Made by a program: the position numbers and the translations under genes. The notes under the pieces are model-generated. The model was not told the origin of the DNA, did no database searches, and was given only the letters and a program-made list of their open reading frames with translations. Source: Hahellaceae bacterium (lineage in GTDB: Bacteria > Pseudomonadota > Gammaproteobacteria > Pseudomonadales > Oleiphilaceae). Taken from it: DNA of 64,000 nt. Below, piece after piece: positions 40,897-50,250 of this stretch. Within the stretch, counting starts at the first letter, position 1; each line of letters begins with the position of its first letter. The DNA lies in the NCBI GenBank assembly GCA_016744695.1, contig JADGDV010000007.1, positions 94,187 through 158,186 of the forward strand, in the 5' to 3' direction.

Positions 40897-42018
40897 TTAT
40901 ACTTTAACGATGATATTATCAGCGCAAGCAGCGGATGCTTCACGCTCAGCCACTTTGTCTCTAATTATTTTTTCCAGGTTATCAACAAGATTCCCATTTT
41001 CTAATTTATGATTTGGAGCCCCATCAATATAAAGCAGGTTTGCAGGCGTACCCCCCGTTAAACCAACATCAGTCTCTTTTGCTTCACCAGGTCCATTAAC
41101 AATACAGCCGATAATAGCTACATCTAACGGCGCAATAACATCATCAAGCCTTGCTTCAAGATCATTCATCGTCTGAACAACATCAAAATTTTGCCTTGAA
41201 CAACTAGGACAAGCAATAAAGTTAATCCCTTTAGATCTTAATTTTAAACTTCTTAAAATATCAAAACCTACTTTAACTTCATGTACAGGGTCCGCGGCCA
41301 AAGAAACTCTAATGGTGTCACCAATACCATCCATTAATAGCATCCCTAAACCTACTGAAGACTTAACGGTCCCAGACCTTAAACCTCCAGCTTCTGTTAT
41401 GCCAAGATGTAGAGGCTGCTCTATTTGGCTTGCAATTTTCCTATAAGCTGCCACGGTCATGAAAACATCTGACGCTTTCAAGCTAATTTTGTATTCCTGA
41501 AAGTCATGACGATCTAAAATATCAATATGGCGCATTGCTGACTCGACCAGAGCATCTGGGGTAGGCTCACCATATTTTTTCTGAAGGTCTTTTTCGAGAG
41601 AGCCAGCGTTAACGCCAATACGAATAGGTATACCATTATTTCTTGCAGCACTAATTACTGACTTTATTCTATCTTCTCTGCCAATATTACCAGGGTTAAT
41701 CCGTAGACAATCTACCCCTAACTCAGCCACTTTGAGTGCAATTTTATAGTCAAAATGAATATCAGCAACCAACGGAACATTAACTTGTTTGCGTATACGA
41801 GCGAATGCATCTGCAGCATCAAGTGTTGGCACTGAAATTCTTACAATATCAGCACCTGCATCCTGTAACTGAATGACTTGGGCAACGGTGGCCTTAACAT
41901 CATTAGTGTCAGTATTAGTCATACTCTGCACAGCAATGGGTGCATCCCCACCCACAGGCACATTTCCAACCCATATTTTTCTTGACTTACGGCGATGTAT
42001 TGGCGATTCAAACTTCAT
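40897..42018 (-). CDS. ispG: 4-hydroxy-3-methylbut-2-enyl diphosphate synthase
   Basis: [4Fe-4S] enzyme of the non-mevalonate isoprenoid pathway converting MEcPP to HMBPP. It is 373 aa. The TIM-barrel half begins [28 protein letters not shown]. The C-terminal cluster domain has ligands in [12 protein letters not shown] and [16 protein letters not shown], including the Glu ligand. Its need for Fe-S insertion is notable, given that the isc locus in this window lacks iscU. Same strand as rodZ and hisS. Confidence 0.97.
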   Translation of the reverse strand: MKFESPIHRRKSRKIWVGNVPVGGDAPIAVQSMTNTDTNDVKATVAQVIQLQDAGADIVRISVPTLDAADAFARIRKQVNVPLVADIHFDYKIALKVAELGVDCLRINPGNIGREDRIKSVISAARNNGIPIRIGVNAGSLEKDLQKKYGEPTPDALVESAMRHIDILDRHDFQEYKISLKASDVFMTVAAYRKIASQIEQPLHLGITEAGGLRSGTVKSSVGLGMLLMDGIGDTIRVSLAADPVHEVKVGFDILRSLKLRSKGINFIACPSCSRQNFDVVQTMNDLEARLDDVIAPLDVAIIGCIVNGPGEAKETDVGLTGGTPANLLYIDGAPNHKLENGNLVDNLEKIIRDKVAEREASAACADNIIVKV

Positions 42019-42042
42019 AGAATGGAGGACTTTTGATAAATA

Positions 42043-43137
42043 TTAATGGGTTAACTCAAGCTCGGCACGATTATTACGTACTCGAACAGTTGAGAAATCA
42101 ACGGGCTCTTGCTCAAAGAATACACTTACTTCACTTACAGCACCAATAACTAACTGAAATGGAGCCGGTCCAGAATAATTTATTTCATCGCCTGCACGAT
42201 TTAAATCAGCATAAATTGTTTTGCCTTCACCGTTTTTCAAAGTAAACCAACAGTCTCCTGAAAAAGTAACGCGAACCTCACCTATTTTTAGGCTTGAGTC
42301 TGCACTCGGCAATTCAGTTTCAACAACATCTGCTGACAAAACTTCTGACTCTTGTACAACATCTAGATTGGGCCGAACATCTTGTTCCAACTCAACCACG
42401 GGTTTTGGCTCAATTTCAAATGTTTGTTCAATTTCAGAAACTGGCTCAACACTAGGCTCAGAGGATACTGAAGCTAAAGAAGCATCATCTACTAACAGCC
42501 CCTGTGTTGACTCACTAGCAACATCATTGATAGGTTCGTTCACAACAGGCGCTTCATCAGGTTTAGCTTCTGTATTCACAATCTCAGCTTGTGCGTTTTC
42601 TGTCAACTCTACCGTTTCAGTAAAGCCTTGAGGGTCCAGGTCTGTTGTATCAACAGGATCAGAGTCGATTATAGGTGTATCTGCAACCGACTCAGTAGCA
42701 GTATCAAACACCCCAATATTTGCATCCCCTAAGCGCTGACTCCACATATAAAAAGCAGCGCCCACTATGCCTGCAATAACTAAAACCAATATGGCATGCT
42801 TGGAATTTTTTTGTCTTTTTTGTTTACTTAACGCCTGTTTTTTTACCGTTTTCTCATTAGCTTGATCACTCAATCGCTGATCAAGCAAGTTAATCATCTT
42901 TTCTTCATCAAGACCAACCAGCCTTGCATAACTACGAATATACCCTTTTAGAAATAAGTCACCAGGTAGCAAGTCATAATCTTCATCTTCAATTGCAGTT
43001 ACAATAGAAGGCCTTAAATGTAAGCCATCAGCCACTCTGGAGACTGAAAAACTCTTGTTTTCTCTACCTTGTCTTAGTGCTTTCCCTAAACCGGTGACCT
43101 GATTATTATCAGAGTCGTCCTTAAGTTGTTTATTCAT
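42043..43137 (-). CDS. rodZ: cytoskeletal protein RodZ
   Basis: Anchors MreB and controls rod shape. It is 364 aa. The cytoplasmic N-terminus carries the HTH_25 domain (GLGKALRQGRENKSFSVSRVADGLHLRPSIVTAIEDEDYDLLPGDLFLKGYIRSYARLVG), used for MreB contact. A basic juxtamembrane stretch follows, then one transmembrane helix (AILVLVIAGIVGAAFYMW, about residues 113-130), an acidic Pro/Ser/Thr/Val-rich periplasmic spacer of about 130 residues, and the C-terminal DUF4115 beta domain (VRVTFSGDCWFTLKNGEGKTIY). It overlaps the end of pilF by 8 bp. Confidence 0.94.
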   Translation of the reverse strand: MNKQLKDDSDNNQVTGLGKALRQGRENKSFSVSRVADGLHLRPSIVTAIEDEDYDLLPGDLFLKGYIRSYARLVGLDEEKMINLLDQRLSDQANEKTVKKQALSKQKRQKNSKHAILVLVIAGIVGAAFYMWSQRLGDANIGVFDTATESVADTPIIDSDPVDTTDLDPQGFTETVELTENAQAEIVNTEAKPDEAPVVNEPINDVASESTQGLLVDDASLASVSSEPSVEPVSEIEQTFEIEPKPVVELEQDVRPNLDVVQESEVLSADVVETELPSADSSLKIGEVRVTFSGDCWFTLKNGEGKTIYADLNRAGDEINYSGPAPFQLVIGAVSEVSVFFEQEPVDFSTVRVRNNRAELELTH

Positions 43138-43903
43138 TTGTTAGCAGAGTCCTATATTGTTGGTATTCTCTGGAGTCTGGATAAAGCTGTTTTAATAACA
43201 ACACATAACTAGAAATTAGACTATCATTATTAAAATGTTGAGCTAATTCAATGCCTAATGATAAGCTACGAACTGAATGCGTCATGCTGCTACTTCGAAT
43301 AATATTCACAATGCGGTTGTAATATTGCTGAGCCTTTAGATATTGTTCTTCATGTATAAGCAATTGCGTTATCCCTATTAACGCTTGAGGGTGCCCTCTA
43401 TCTAACGCTATTACTTTTTCGTAGGCTTTAATTGCAACATCGTATCTCTCAAGCTTCAAAGCACATTGTGCAATATTTAAAAAAATTGAAGCTCGCCCAT
43501 TATAATCTGTATTTTGACCAGCTATCTGAAACTGCTCAAGCGCTTCTTCGTAACGCTGTGATCGATACATAAACGCCGCATAAAATGTTCTTCCACGTGT
43601 GTTTTTTGCATCAAGATCTAAAGCCTTTTTAAAACTTTCTTCAGCTAGTTCATTCTCTGCTTCTTGTTGGTAAAGCAGACCTAAAGCGGCATAAGCTTCT
43701 GAACTATCGGAGTTTATATCTAAGGCTCTATCTAAATTGAGCCGTGCTTTTTCAAAATCATTTCGCTGAATATAGGCAAGCCCAAGCTGTACATAATTAT
43801 CAAGAGCTTTACCCTCATCCGCTTTTCGCGTAAACGCACTATCAGTTGTAGTCACGCAGGCCGTTAACGAAAGTACTAAAATGCCGATCAGGTAAAACTT
43901 CAT
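43130..43903 (-). CDS. pilF: type IV pilus biogenesis/stability lipoprotein PilF (PilW)
   Basis: 257 aa. Signal peptide with lipobox SLTAC (Cys16), then six or so TPR units (NYVQLGLAYIQRNDFEKARLNLDRALDINSD, AYAALGLLYQQEAENELAEESFKKALDLDAKN and so on). PilF is the outer-membrane pilotin that helps multimerise the PilQ secretin. Its location between rlmN and rodZ is the conserved one. No other pilus genes are in the window. Confidence 0.93.
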   Translation of the reverse strand: MKFYLIGILVLSLTACVTTTDSAFTRKADEGKALDNYVQLGLAYIQRNDFEKARLNLDRALDINSDSSEAYAALGLLYQQEAENELAEESFKKALDLDAKNTRGRTFYAAFMYRSQRYEEALEQFQIAGQNTDYNGRASIFLNIAQCALKLERYDVAIKAYEKVIALDRGHPQALIGITQLLIHEEQYLKAQQYYNRIVNIIRSSSMTHSVRSLSLGIELAQHFNNDSLISSYVLLLKQLYPDSREYQQYRTLLTNE

Positions 43904-44028
43904 ATATAATAAAACACCTATTTAAAACTTAAAGACTGCCATTAGCCTTCAATTACCTATAATTATACTCACGACATTAATATAATTTTTTGTATTTATT
44001 ACACTTTAGCTCAAAACTGGCAATCAGT

Positions 44029-45141
44029 TTAACTTGTGTGTTGCTTAAGTGGAATATACTTCGCACTTCTTCTGGTGCGGTCCTCTACTTTGCCCACTAA
44101 CTGTCCACAGGCAGCATCAATATCATCACCGCGCGTTGATCGAATAGTCGTAACATATCCACCCTCAACAAGTATATTTTGGAATCGATGAATAGCATTA
44201 CCTGAGGGTTTTGTGTAATCGCTCTGAGGAAAAGGATTAAAAGGGATCAGGTTTACCTTACAAGGCACCCCTTTAAGCACTTCGACTAACTCACGAGCAT
44301 GCTCAGGCTGATCATTAACACCTGCGATGAGCGTATACTCAATTGTTGCTTTTCGCTTATCAGACAATGATTCAAGATAACCATTTAACGCATCAAGTAA
44401 CTCTCGTATCGGGTACTTCTGATTAACTGGAACTAATTGATCTCGTAATTCATCATTTGGCGCATGCAATGAAATAGCTATCGAAGCATCTGTAAATTGA
44501 GATAATTTCTTAATAGCCGGAACAACGCCAGCAGTACTTAATGTTAACCTGCGCTTTGAAATACTATAGGCAAAGTCATCCATCATGACATTCATTGCAT
44601 CCATTACATTGTCAAAATTAAGTAACGGCTCCCCCATCCCCATCATAACTACATTAGTAACAGGGCGGTCTTTTGTTGGATCTATATCTTCAAATGATTT
44701 CACTGCAACCCAGATCTGACCAATAATTTCAGCAGCCGACAAGTTACGATTAAAACCTTGCTTTCCGGTTGAACAAAAACTGCAGTCAAGAGCGCAGCCT
44801 ATTTGGGAAGAAATACATAAGGTTCCACGGTTGCCATCCGGTATAAGAACGGTCTCAATACTGCTTCCACCGTCCATTTTCATAACCCACTTACGCGTAC
44901 CATCAGAAGAAATATCTTGGTAAATTACTTCTGGTACCTTAATTTCTGAAACCTCAGCTAACTTTGTTCTTAACGTTTTGCTAATATTAGTCATCAGGTC
45001 AAAATCTGAAACACCAAACTGGTGCACCCACTGCATAACTTGCTTTGCACGAAAAGGTTTTTCCCCTAAATCCGCAAAAAACTGCTCCATTTTGGAACGA
45101 GTTAATCCAAGTAAATTGATTTTTTCAACAGTGCTCATCAT
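44029..45141 (-). CDS. rlmN: dual-specificity 23S rRNA/tRNA (adenine-C2) methyltransferase
   Basis: Radical-SAM enzyme methylating A2503 of 23S rRNA and A37 of some tRNAs. Starting at ATG 45141 gives 370 aa ([15 protein letters not shown]); GGA lies just upstream, and the second ATG at 45138 is equally possible. The radical SAM cluster motif CALDCSFC is present, as is the catalytic Cys in [12 protein letters not shown]. The N-terminal accessory domain with [14 protein letters not shown] is typical. It is separated from ndk by a terminator and probably starts the rlmN-pilF-rodZ-ispG-hisS transcript. Confidence 0.96.
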   Translation of the reverse strand: MMSTVEKINLLGLTRSKMEQFFADLGEKPFRAKQVMQWVHQFGVSDFDLMTNISKTLRTKLAEVSEIKVPEVIYQDISSDGTRKWVMKMDGGSSIETVLIPDGNRGTLCISSQIGCALDCSFCSTGKQGFNRNLSAAEIIGQIWVAVKSFEDIDPTKDRPVTNVVMMGMGEPLLNFDNVMDAMNVMMDDFAYSISKRRLTLSTAGVVPAIKKLSQFTDASIAISLHAPNDELRDQLVPVNQKYPIRELLDALNGYLESLSDKRKATIEYTLIAGVNDQPEHARELVEVLKGVPCKVNLIPFNPFPQSDYTKPSGNAIHRFQNILVEGGYVTTIRSTRGDDIDAACGQLVGKVEDRTRRSAKYIPLKQHTS

Positions 45142-45247
45142 TTTTTCCAAAACTAATTTTTTAAATACAAGGGGGTTTAGGTGCTCTATTACTATATGGC
45201 ATACAAACTATAATAGGACCGCCTAAATTCAGCCCCTTAGTACGCAG

Positions 45248-45280
45248 AAAAGCAGGCCCCTAAGGAAACCTGCTTTTTTT
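45248..45280. terminator. terminator between ndk and rlmN
   Basis: Stem AAAAGCAGG / CCTGCTTTT with a 12-base loop (arms 45248-45256 and 45269-45277). It ends the minus-strand ndk transcript; the T-run is longer on the plus strand. Confidence 0.7.
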
Positions 45281-45295
45281 AAACTCTAAGAAAAA

Positions 45296-45724
45296 TTAGC
45301 TTCTTGGGCAAATTTCATCATCAGAGAAAAAGTAAGCAATTTCACGCTCAGCAGATGCTAGTGCATCAGAACCGTGAACCGCATTCGCATCAATTGAATC
45401 AGCGAAATCACGACGAATAGTTCCTTCGTCAGCGTCTTTAGGGTTTGTTGCACCCATTAAATCACGATTTGAAAGAACAGCGTTCTCACCTTCAAGAACC
45501 TGAACCATAACTGGACCAGATGTCATGAAAGCAACTAAGTCAGCAAAAAATGGGCGTTCTTTGTGCTCTGCGTAAAAACCTTCTGCTTTTTCCTGTGAAA
45601 GGTGCAGCATTTTAGAAGCAACAATCTTCAGACCAGCTTCTTCAAAGCGGCTGTAAATCTTACCGATAACATTTTTAGCAACAGCATCAGGCTTTACAAT
45701 TGAAAAGGTACGTTCGATCGCCAT
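45296..45724 (-). CDS. ndk: nucleoside diphosphate kinase
   Basis: Transfers the gamma phosphate between nucleoside triphosphates and diphosphates. It is 142 aa, full length. It begins [17 protein letters not shown] and contains the phospho-histidine in [18 protein letters not shown] perfect minus-strand TATAAT at 45788-45783 with a poor -35 is a likely start of its own transcript. It normally follows the isc operon; here it directly follows iscS with only 129 bp between. Confidence 0.97.
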   Translation of the reverse strand: MAIERTFSIVKPDAVAKNVIGKIYSRFEEAGLKIVASKMLHLSQEKAEGFYAEHKERPFFADLVAFMTSGPVMVQVLEGENAVLSNRDLMGATNPKDADEGTIRRDFADSIDANAVHGSDALASAEREIAYFFSDDEICPRS

Positions 45725-45853
45725 TCAAATTCTCCAAGTTAGATAATAGTTAAGTAAATTCGTCAAAAATATAAAGGCGCAAATTATACGCTGATTTACT
45801 AAAGAATAATACACTTCAGAAATCAGTCGATCGATAAGCGCTAACCAACGCAG

Positions 45854-47023
45854 CTATCCTTTCCAGGAAGGCGATACTTCTCTTAATTTGTTAACTTTTT
45901 CAATGATCAAAATCACCGTACGCTTAACATCGTCTACTGTTGTAAATCTACCTAATGAAATTCGGATTGATGAATGAGCAAGCTCATCACTCATACCGAT
46001 TCCTTTAAGCACATAAGAAGGATCAAGACTTGCAGACGCACAGGCAGACCCAGATGAAACAGCAATATCTTTTAGAGCCAACATTAGTGACTCACCATCA
46101 ACGCCTTCAAATGAGACATTCAAATTACCTGCCACCCGGTGATCAATATCACCATTGATGCAAAGCCCTTTTAATTCACCCAAACCGTCCCATAACAAAT
46201 CCCTCAACTGCAGTAATCTTTCATGCTCTTGTAGCAACTCATCACGAGCAATTTTAAATGACTCCCCCATACCAACAATCTGATGTGTAGGCAAAGTACC
46301 AGACCTCATCCCTCGCTCATGTCCGCCCCCATGTATTTGGGCAGATAAATTAACCTTTAACGGGCGACGCACATACAACGCACCAACCCCTTTCGGGCCA
46401 TAAATTTTGTGCGCTGAGAACGACATCAAATCTACTTTTGAACTCGATAAGTCAATGGCCACTTTGCCAGCACTTTGAGCAGCATCAACATGAAAAATCA
46501 CATCATGTCGGGATGTGATTTCTGCGATTGCTTTAATGTCAGTAATTACACCTATTTCATTATTAACATGCATTAAAGTAACAAGAATAGTATCTTCTTG
46601 TAGCGCATCCTGAACCTGCCGAGGGGAAATAACACCTTTTTTATTGGGCTTTAAGTAGGTAACTTGAAAACCAATACTTTCAAGGTAATGGCAACTATCT
46701 AACACAGCCTTATGCTCGATCAAAGAAGTAACAATATGCCGACCTTTCTTTTTACTAGCTAAGGCAACCCCCTTTATCGCAAGATTATCTGACTCTGTTG
46801 CACCAGAAGTCCACACAATTTCTCTAGGGTCACAATTAACCAACTCTGCAACTTGCTTTCTGGCACTCTCAACTGCCGACTCAGCCTTCCAGCCATAAAT
46901 ATGTGAACGTGATGCAGGATTACCGAATACTCCATCAATAGTCAGACAGTTCATCATCTTTTCAGCAACCCGAGGATCTACAGGTGTAGTAGCTGAATAA
47001 TCAAGATAAATAGGCAAATTCAT
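45854..47023 (-). CDS. iscS: cysteine desulfurase IscS, lacking the usual C-terminal tail
   Basis: PLP enzyme that takes sulfur from cysteine as a persulfide. It is 389 aa, starting [23 protein letters not shown] as in true IscS. Catalytic His in [13 protein letters not shown]-binding [10 protein letters not shown] and the Schiff-base Lys in [12 protein letters not shown] are present, as is the mobile-loop Cys in [12 protein letters not shown]. The protein ends SPSWKG. Compared with the 404-aa Escherichia coli enzyme as I recall it, the last about 15 residues, which contact the IscU scaffold, are missing. No out-of-frame remnant follows the stop. Preceded by iscR and followed directly by ndk; no iscU. 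Confidence 0.95.
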   Translation of the reverse strand: MNLPIYLDYSATTPVDPRVAEKMMNCLTIDGVFGNPASRSHIYGWKAESAVESARKQVAELVNCDPREIVWTSGATESDNLAIKGVALASKKKGRHIVTSLIEHKAVLDSCHYLESIGFQVTYLKPNKKGVISPRQVQDALQEDTILVTLMHVNNEIGVITDIKAIAEITSRHDVIFHVDAAQSAGKVAIDLSSSKVDLMSFSAHKIYGPKGVGALYVRRPLKVNLSAQIHGGGHERGMRSGTLPTHQIVGMGESFKIARDELLQEHERLLQLRDLLWDGLGELKGLCINGDIDHRVAGNLNVSFEGVDGESLMLALKDIAVSSGSACASASLDPSYVLKGIGMSDELAHSSIRISLGRFTTVDDVKRTVILIIEKVNKLREVSPSWKG

Positions 47024-47081
47024 AGAGTTATATCCATCTAAAAATGGGAGTTAATAAACGAGTGTAATACTTAGGGAGGGT

Positions 47082-47546
47082 TTAATATTCTATCTGTATA
47101 ATGTTCTTTTGATTTCGACTCTGCCTAGCAGCAATAACCTGAACATCCCTTTTTTCCATTAAGTCATGAAGACTAATTCCGCCAAGAAAATCATGGATCT
47201 GCAGACTAAGGTCGGACCATAAATGATGAGTTAAACATTTTTCACCATTCTGGCAGTCACCTTTTGCTTTGCAGCGTGTAGTATCAATTGACTCACTAAC
47301 CGCATCAATAATCTGAGCAATGTATATATCAGACTCAGTGTGATTTAAACAATACCCTCCTCCAGGCCCTCGCACACTATTAACCAAACCAGATCTGCGC
47401 AATTTAGCAAATAACTGCTCCAAGTATGACAGTGATATGCCCTGTCGCTCCGAGATATCAGCTAAGCTTACCGGACCATCTGATGCGTGCAGCGCCAAGT
47501 CCAACATTGCAGTTACAGCATATCGTCCTTTTGTTGTAAGTCTCAT
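47082..47546 (-). CDS. iscR: Rrf2-family regulator IscR
   Basis: Fe-S-sensing repressor. It is 154 aa. Winged helix [49 protein letters not shown]; the cluster ligands are intact in [21 protein letters not shown] (three Cys with five residues between each, then His). The C-terminal tail differs from the enteric protein. It lies 58 bp upstream of iscS. A near-consensus type 1 IscR site overlaps its promoter, so classical autoregulation is expected. Confidence 0.95.
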   Translation of the reverse strand: MRLTTKGRYAVTAMLDLALHASDGPVSLADISERQGISLSYLEQLFAKLRRSGLVNSVRGPGGGYCLNHTESDIYIAQIIDAVSESIDTTRCKAKGDCQNGEKCLTHHLWSDLSLQIHDFLGGISLHDLMEKRDVQVIAARQSRNQKNIIQIEY

Positions 47547-47580
47547 TACACACCTAATTTATATGGGGTAGTATATAGAA

Positions 47581-47613
47581 AGTATCCTTTACCCTACTAT
47601 TACAGTCAAGTAT
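47581..47613 (-). promoter_or_regulatory. iscR promoter overlapped by a type 1 IscR-binding site
   Basis: Minus strand TTGACT (47609-47604), 17-bp spacer, GATACT (47586-47581). The 25 bases at 47613-47589 match the type 1 consensus ATASYYGACT..YAGTCRRSTAT at 23 of 25 positions by my count, covering the -35 and spacer. Binding of holo-IscR here would repress iscRS. Confidence 0.75.
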
Positions 47614-47633
47614 TAACACTACAACCACACAGC

Positions 47634-48395
47634 TTATTGATCTTCCGCACTAACGCCTTTAAAGTCCTCGTCATTAAGTGGAGGCATTACTTTATTCTGA
47701 TATTCGCAATCCAGCTTTTCAAGAGCTTTACACATACGCTCCATACGCTCATCAACCGCATGCATATGATCGAGCATACTTCTGATTGATCTAGCAACAG
47801 GATCCGGCATCTCCTCACTCAAACCGTAAGCATCAAAGCCAATTTTTTCTTCCATAACCTTACGCTTACTTTCGCCCGCAGGAGATGCAATAATAATTCG
47901 CCCCGGTATTCCAACCACAGTAGCACCCGCAGGAACAGCTTTAGTTACAACAGCGTTTGAACCAATTTTTGCATTATCACCCACTTCAAAAGGTCCTAAC
48001 ACCTTCGCTCCTGCACCAACCACCACCGCATTACCTAACGTAGGATGACGCTTCCCCTTATTCCAAGAAGTTCCACCCAAAGTAACCCCCTGATATAAAG
48101 TAACATCATCACCCACAACCGTTGTCTCACCTATAACAACGCCCATCCCATGGTCAATAAAAAACCGACGACCAATTATAGCTCCAGGATGTATTTCTAT
48201 CCCTGTTAACCAGCGACTAAAAGTAGATAATATTCTAGCCAGCCACATCAAACCATTACCCCACAACCAATGCGCTAATCTATGAAAAATAAGCGCATGG
48301 AGCCCTGGGTAATTAGTTAAAACCTCAAAAGTGTTCCTAGCAGCAGGATCTCTATCAAAAACACTTTTAATATCTTCTTTTATTCCTTTAAACAT
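47634..48395 (-). CDS. cysE: serine O-acetyltransferase
   Basis: First step of cysteine synthesis: acetyl-CoA plus serine to O-acetylserine. It is 253 aa. A helical N-terminal domain ([42 protein letters not shown]) leads into the left-handed beta-helix of hexapeptide repeats ([61 protein letters not shown]). It is upstream of iscR, the usual cysE-iscR order, linking cysteine supply with desulfurase. Confidence 0.96.
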   Translation of the reverse strand: MFKGIKEDIKSVFDRDPAARNTFEVLTNYPGLHALIFHRLAHWLWGNGLMWLARILSTFSRWLTGIEIHPGAIIGRRFFIDHGMGVVIGETTVVGDDVTLYQGVTLGGTSWNKGKRHPTLGNAVVVGAGAKVLGPFEVGDNAKIGSNAVVTKAVPAGATVVGIPGRIIIASPAGESKRKVMEEKIGFDAYGLSEEMPDPVARSIRSMLDHMHAVDERMERMCKALEKLDCEYQNKVMPPLNDEDFKGVSAEDQ

Positions 48396-48448
48396 TGTAA
48401 TCTCACTACAATAAATTTGAACCAGAAAACAAACACATTAAATATAAT

Positions 48449-49219
48449 CTATTTTTTAATGGCTTTTGTTACGGCAGTTAAAAAACCTCTCATAATATTC
48501 ACTTCGATCTTATCCATAGAGCATCGTTGATATAATCGTCTTAAGCGAGGAATTAATTGACGAGGGTTTTCAGGGTCAAAAAAATCCACATCAACCATTA
48601 CACCTTCCAAGTGCTTAACAAGCCCTTCAACATCACTAACCGTTGCAGCATCTTCATCCCAACCTTCATCCCCTGATGACAGTGTGGGGGCTGTTTCAGT
48701 AATATCCCCTAAACCCGAATATAAGAGGTAGTCCATTCTTAATTCATAAGCCACAACCTGTAACGCCATAGCCACATTAAGAGAGCTGTAGTCAGGGTTA
48801 GTCGGAATATTCACATGATAATTACAGCGGTGCAGCTCATCGTTTGTTAGACCCCTGTCTTCCTGCCCAAAAACGATGGCTACTGTTTTATTATCAGATG
48901 AAGATTTAGCAAATCCTCTTACTTTTTCAGCACAATCCCTTGGATTCATTACTGGCCATGGTATTTTACGACCTCTAGCACTAGCCCCAATAACTGACAC
49001 ACAACTATTAATTGCCTCATCAAATGTATCAACAACCGTAGCATTAGCTAAAACATCCTTAGCCCCTGAAGCTCGCCTTTCCGCCACGATATCGGGAAAG
49101 GATTTGGGGGAAACCAGCCATAAATCAGTAAGCCCCATATTCTTCATGGCACGGGCAACAGCCCCTATATTACCTGGATGAGACGTATTCATCATGATAA
49201 TACGAACATTGCTATACAT
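48449..49219 (-). CDS. trmJ: tRNA (cytidine/uridine-32) 2'-O-methyltransferase TrmJ
   Basis: SPOUT methyltransferase for position 32 of tRNAs. It is 256 aa, beginning NVRIIMMNTSHPGNIGAVARAMKNMGLTDLWLVSP, the family hallmark. The SAM knot is visible in VAIVFGQEDRGLTNDEL and YSSLNVAMALQVVAYELR. A C-terminal extension dimerises and binds tRNA. Divergent from suhB, as in many gammaproteobacteria. Confidence 0.95.
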   Translation of the reverse strand: MYSNVRIIMMNTSHPGNIGAVARAMKNMGLTDLWLVSPKSFPDIVAERRASGAKDVLANATVVDTFDEAINSCVSVIGASARGRKIPWPVMNPRDCAEKVRGFAKSSSDNKTVAIVFGQEDRGLTNDELHRCNYHVNIPTNPDYSSLNVAMALQVVAYELRMDYLLYSGLGDITETAPTLSSGDEGWDEDAATVSDVEGLVKHLEGVMVDVDFFDPENPRQLIPRLRRLYQRCSMDKIEVNIMRGFLTAVTKAIKK

Positions 49220-49380
49220 AGAAATTCCTGTTTGTTGATATTTTCAGCTTATTTTGGGGCAAAAAACGCAAGTGCAAGCTACCATACATAAAACAACACA
49301 GAATAAAAATAGTGGCATCCTCATAAATTTGATATTATAGGTAACCTTAATTAAACACTTCCAATGACAGAATTCATATC

Positions 49381-50175
49381 ATGCAGCCCGTAATCAATAT
49401 TGCACTTAGAGCAGCTCGCCAAGCCAACGAACATATAACTTATGCACTCGACAAGCAACCTGTGAGCTTTTCGGACCCAGAGTCTTGCGCAAAGCAGCTT
49501 AAATACATAGAAGAAGGTATCTACCGTGTATTTTTTGATGCCCTTAAAAAGGCATACCCAACGCATTACCTTTGCGAGCTCGGAGCCCCTGTCTCCGACG
49601 AACATGAGCATTCATGGACTTTTTCATCTATTCATAGTCCAGAAAACATGTTGAGAAATCTACCGTTTACAGGCTACTCAGTTGCCTGCTACAACAAAGG
49701 TAAGATTGAGCATGCCATTTTCATCAACCCAATCACAGATGATGAGTTTTCTGCTAGCAGAGGTCATGGTGCAGCATTAAATGGCAAGCGAATCAGGGTT
49801 TCAGATATAACGAATATTGGGCAATCGCTACTTACCAGTAACATACTCGAAAACACTAGGAATATGGATAATCCTGCAGTAGGCATGGACTTAACCTCAG
49901 ACCTAATCCAATCATCTTTTAATATCAGAGCAACCGGCTGTAAAGCGGCTGATTTAGCTTATGTAGCAGCAGGACAATTTGATGGAGCGGTATTAACAGA
50001 AGTTGATACAACCGAACTCCCTGCCGTATTACTTATTTGCCAGGAAGCAGGAGTCTTAACAGGTGATTTCACAGGCATCCCAACAACTAAAAACAGCAAA
50101 CAAATTATTGCTGCCAATGCCAAGTTATTCAAGTCACTGATTAAAAAGATCCACAACTACAAAGGAAGGCTGTAG
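49381..50175 (+). CDS. suhB: SuhB-like inositol monophosphatase family protein with lost catalytic residues
   Basis: 264 aa. Position (divergent from trmJ, next to secF) and ends (MQPVINIALRAARQANEHI, RATGCKAADLAYVAAGQFDGAV) identify SuhB. However, the metal-binding signature WVIDPLDGTTNF of the family is replaced by WTFSSIHSPENM, and the RPWD segment carrying another ligand by EVDTTE. The N-terminal NxVDxxAE metal motif is also absent. Phosphatase activity is therefore very unlikely. In Escherichia coli SuhB acts in rRNA antitermination with NusA independently of catalysis, which this protein could still do. The frame is open over full length, so it is not a decayed pseudogene. Confidence 0.88.
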   Translation: MQPVINIALRAARQANEHITYALDKQPVSFSDPESCAKQLKYIEEGIYRVFFDALKKAYPTHYLCELGAPVSDEHEHSWTFSSIHSPENMLRNLPFTGYSVACYNKGKIEHAIFINPITDDEFSASRGHGAALNGKRIRVSDITNIGQSLLTSNILENTRNMDNPAVGMDLTSDLIQSSFNIRATGCKAADLAYVAAGQFDGAVLTEVDTTELPAVLLICQEAGVLTGDFTGIPTTKNSKQIIAANAKLFKSLIKKIHNYKGRL

Positions 50176-50193
50176 CTTTAGGCTATCGTTTAA

Positions 50194-50231
50194 CCATAAA
50201 AAAAGGCGGGATATCCCGCCTTTTTTTATGG
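50194..50231. terminator. bidirectional terminator between suhB and secF
   Basis: A 38-bp perfect palindrome: A-run, GGCGGG, ATAT loop, CCCGCC, T-run, bounded by CCAT/ATGG. Serves both convergent genes. Confidence 0.95.
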
Positions 50232-50250
50232 TTTCAAACAAGCCACCTTA

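Noticed and set aside
49381..50175. suhB as a pseudogene
   Set aside because: The frame is open, full length and ends in a strong terminator; only catalytic positions are changed, so a maintained non-catalytic protein is more likely.
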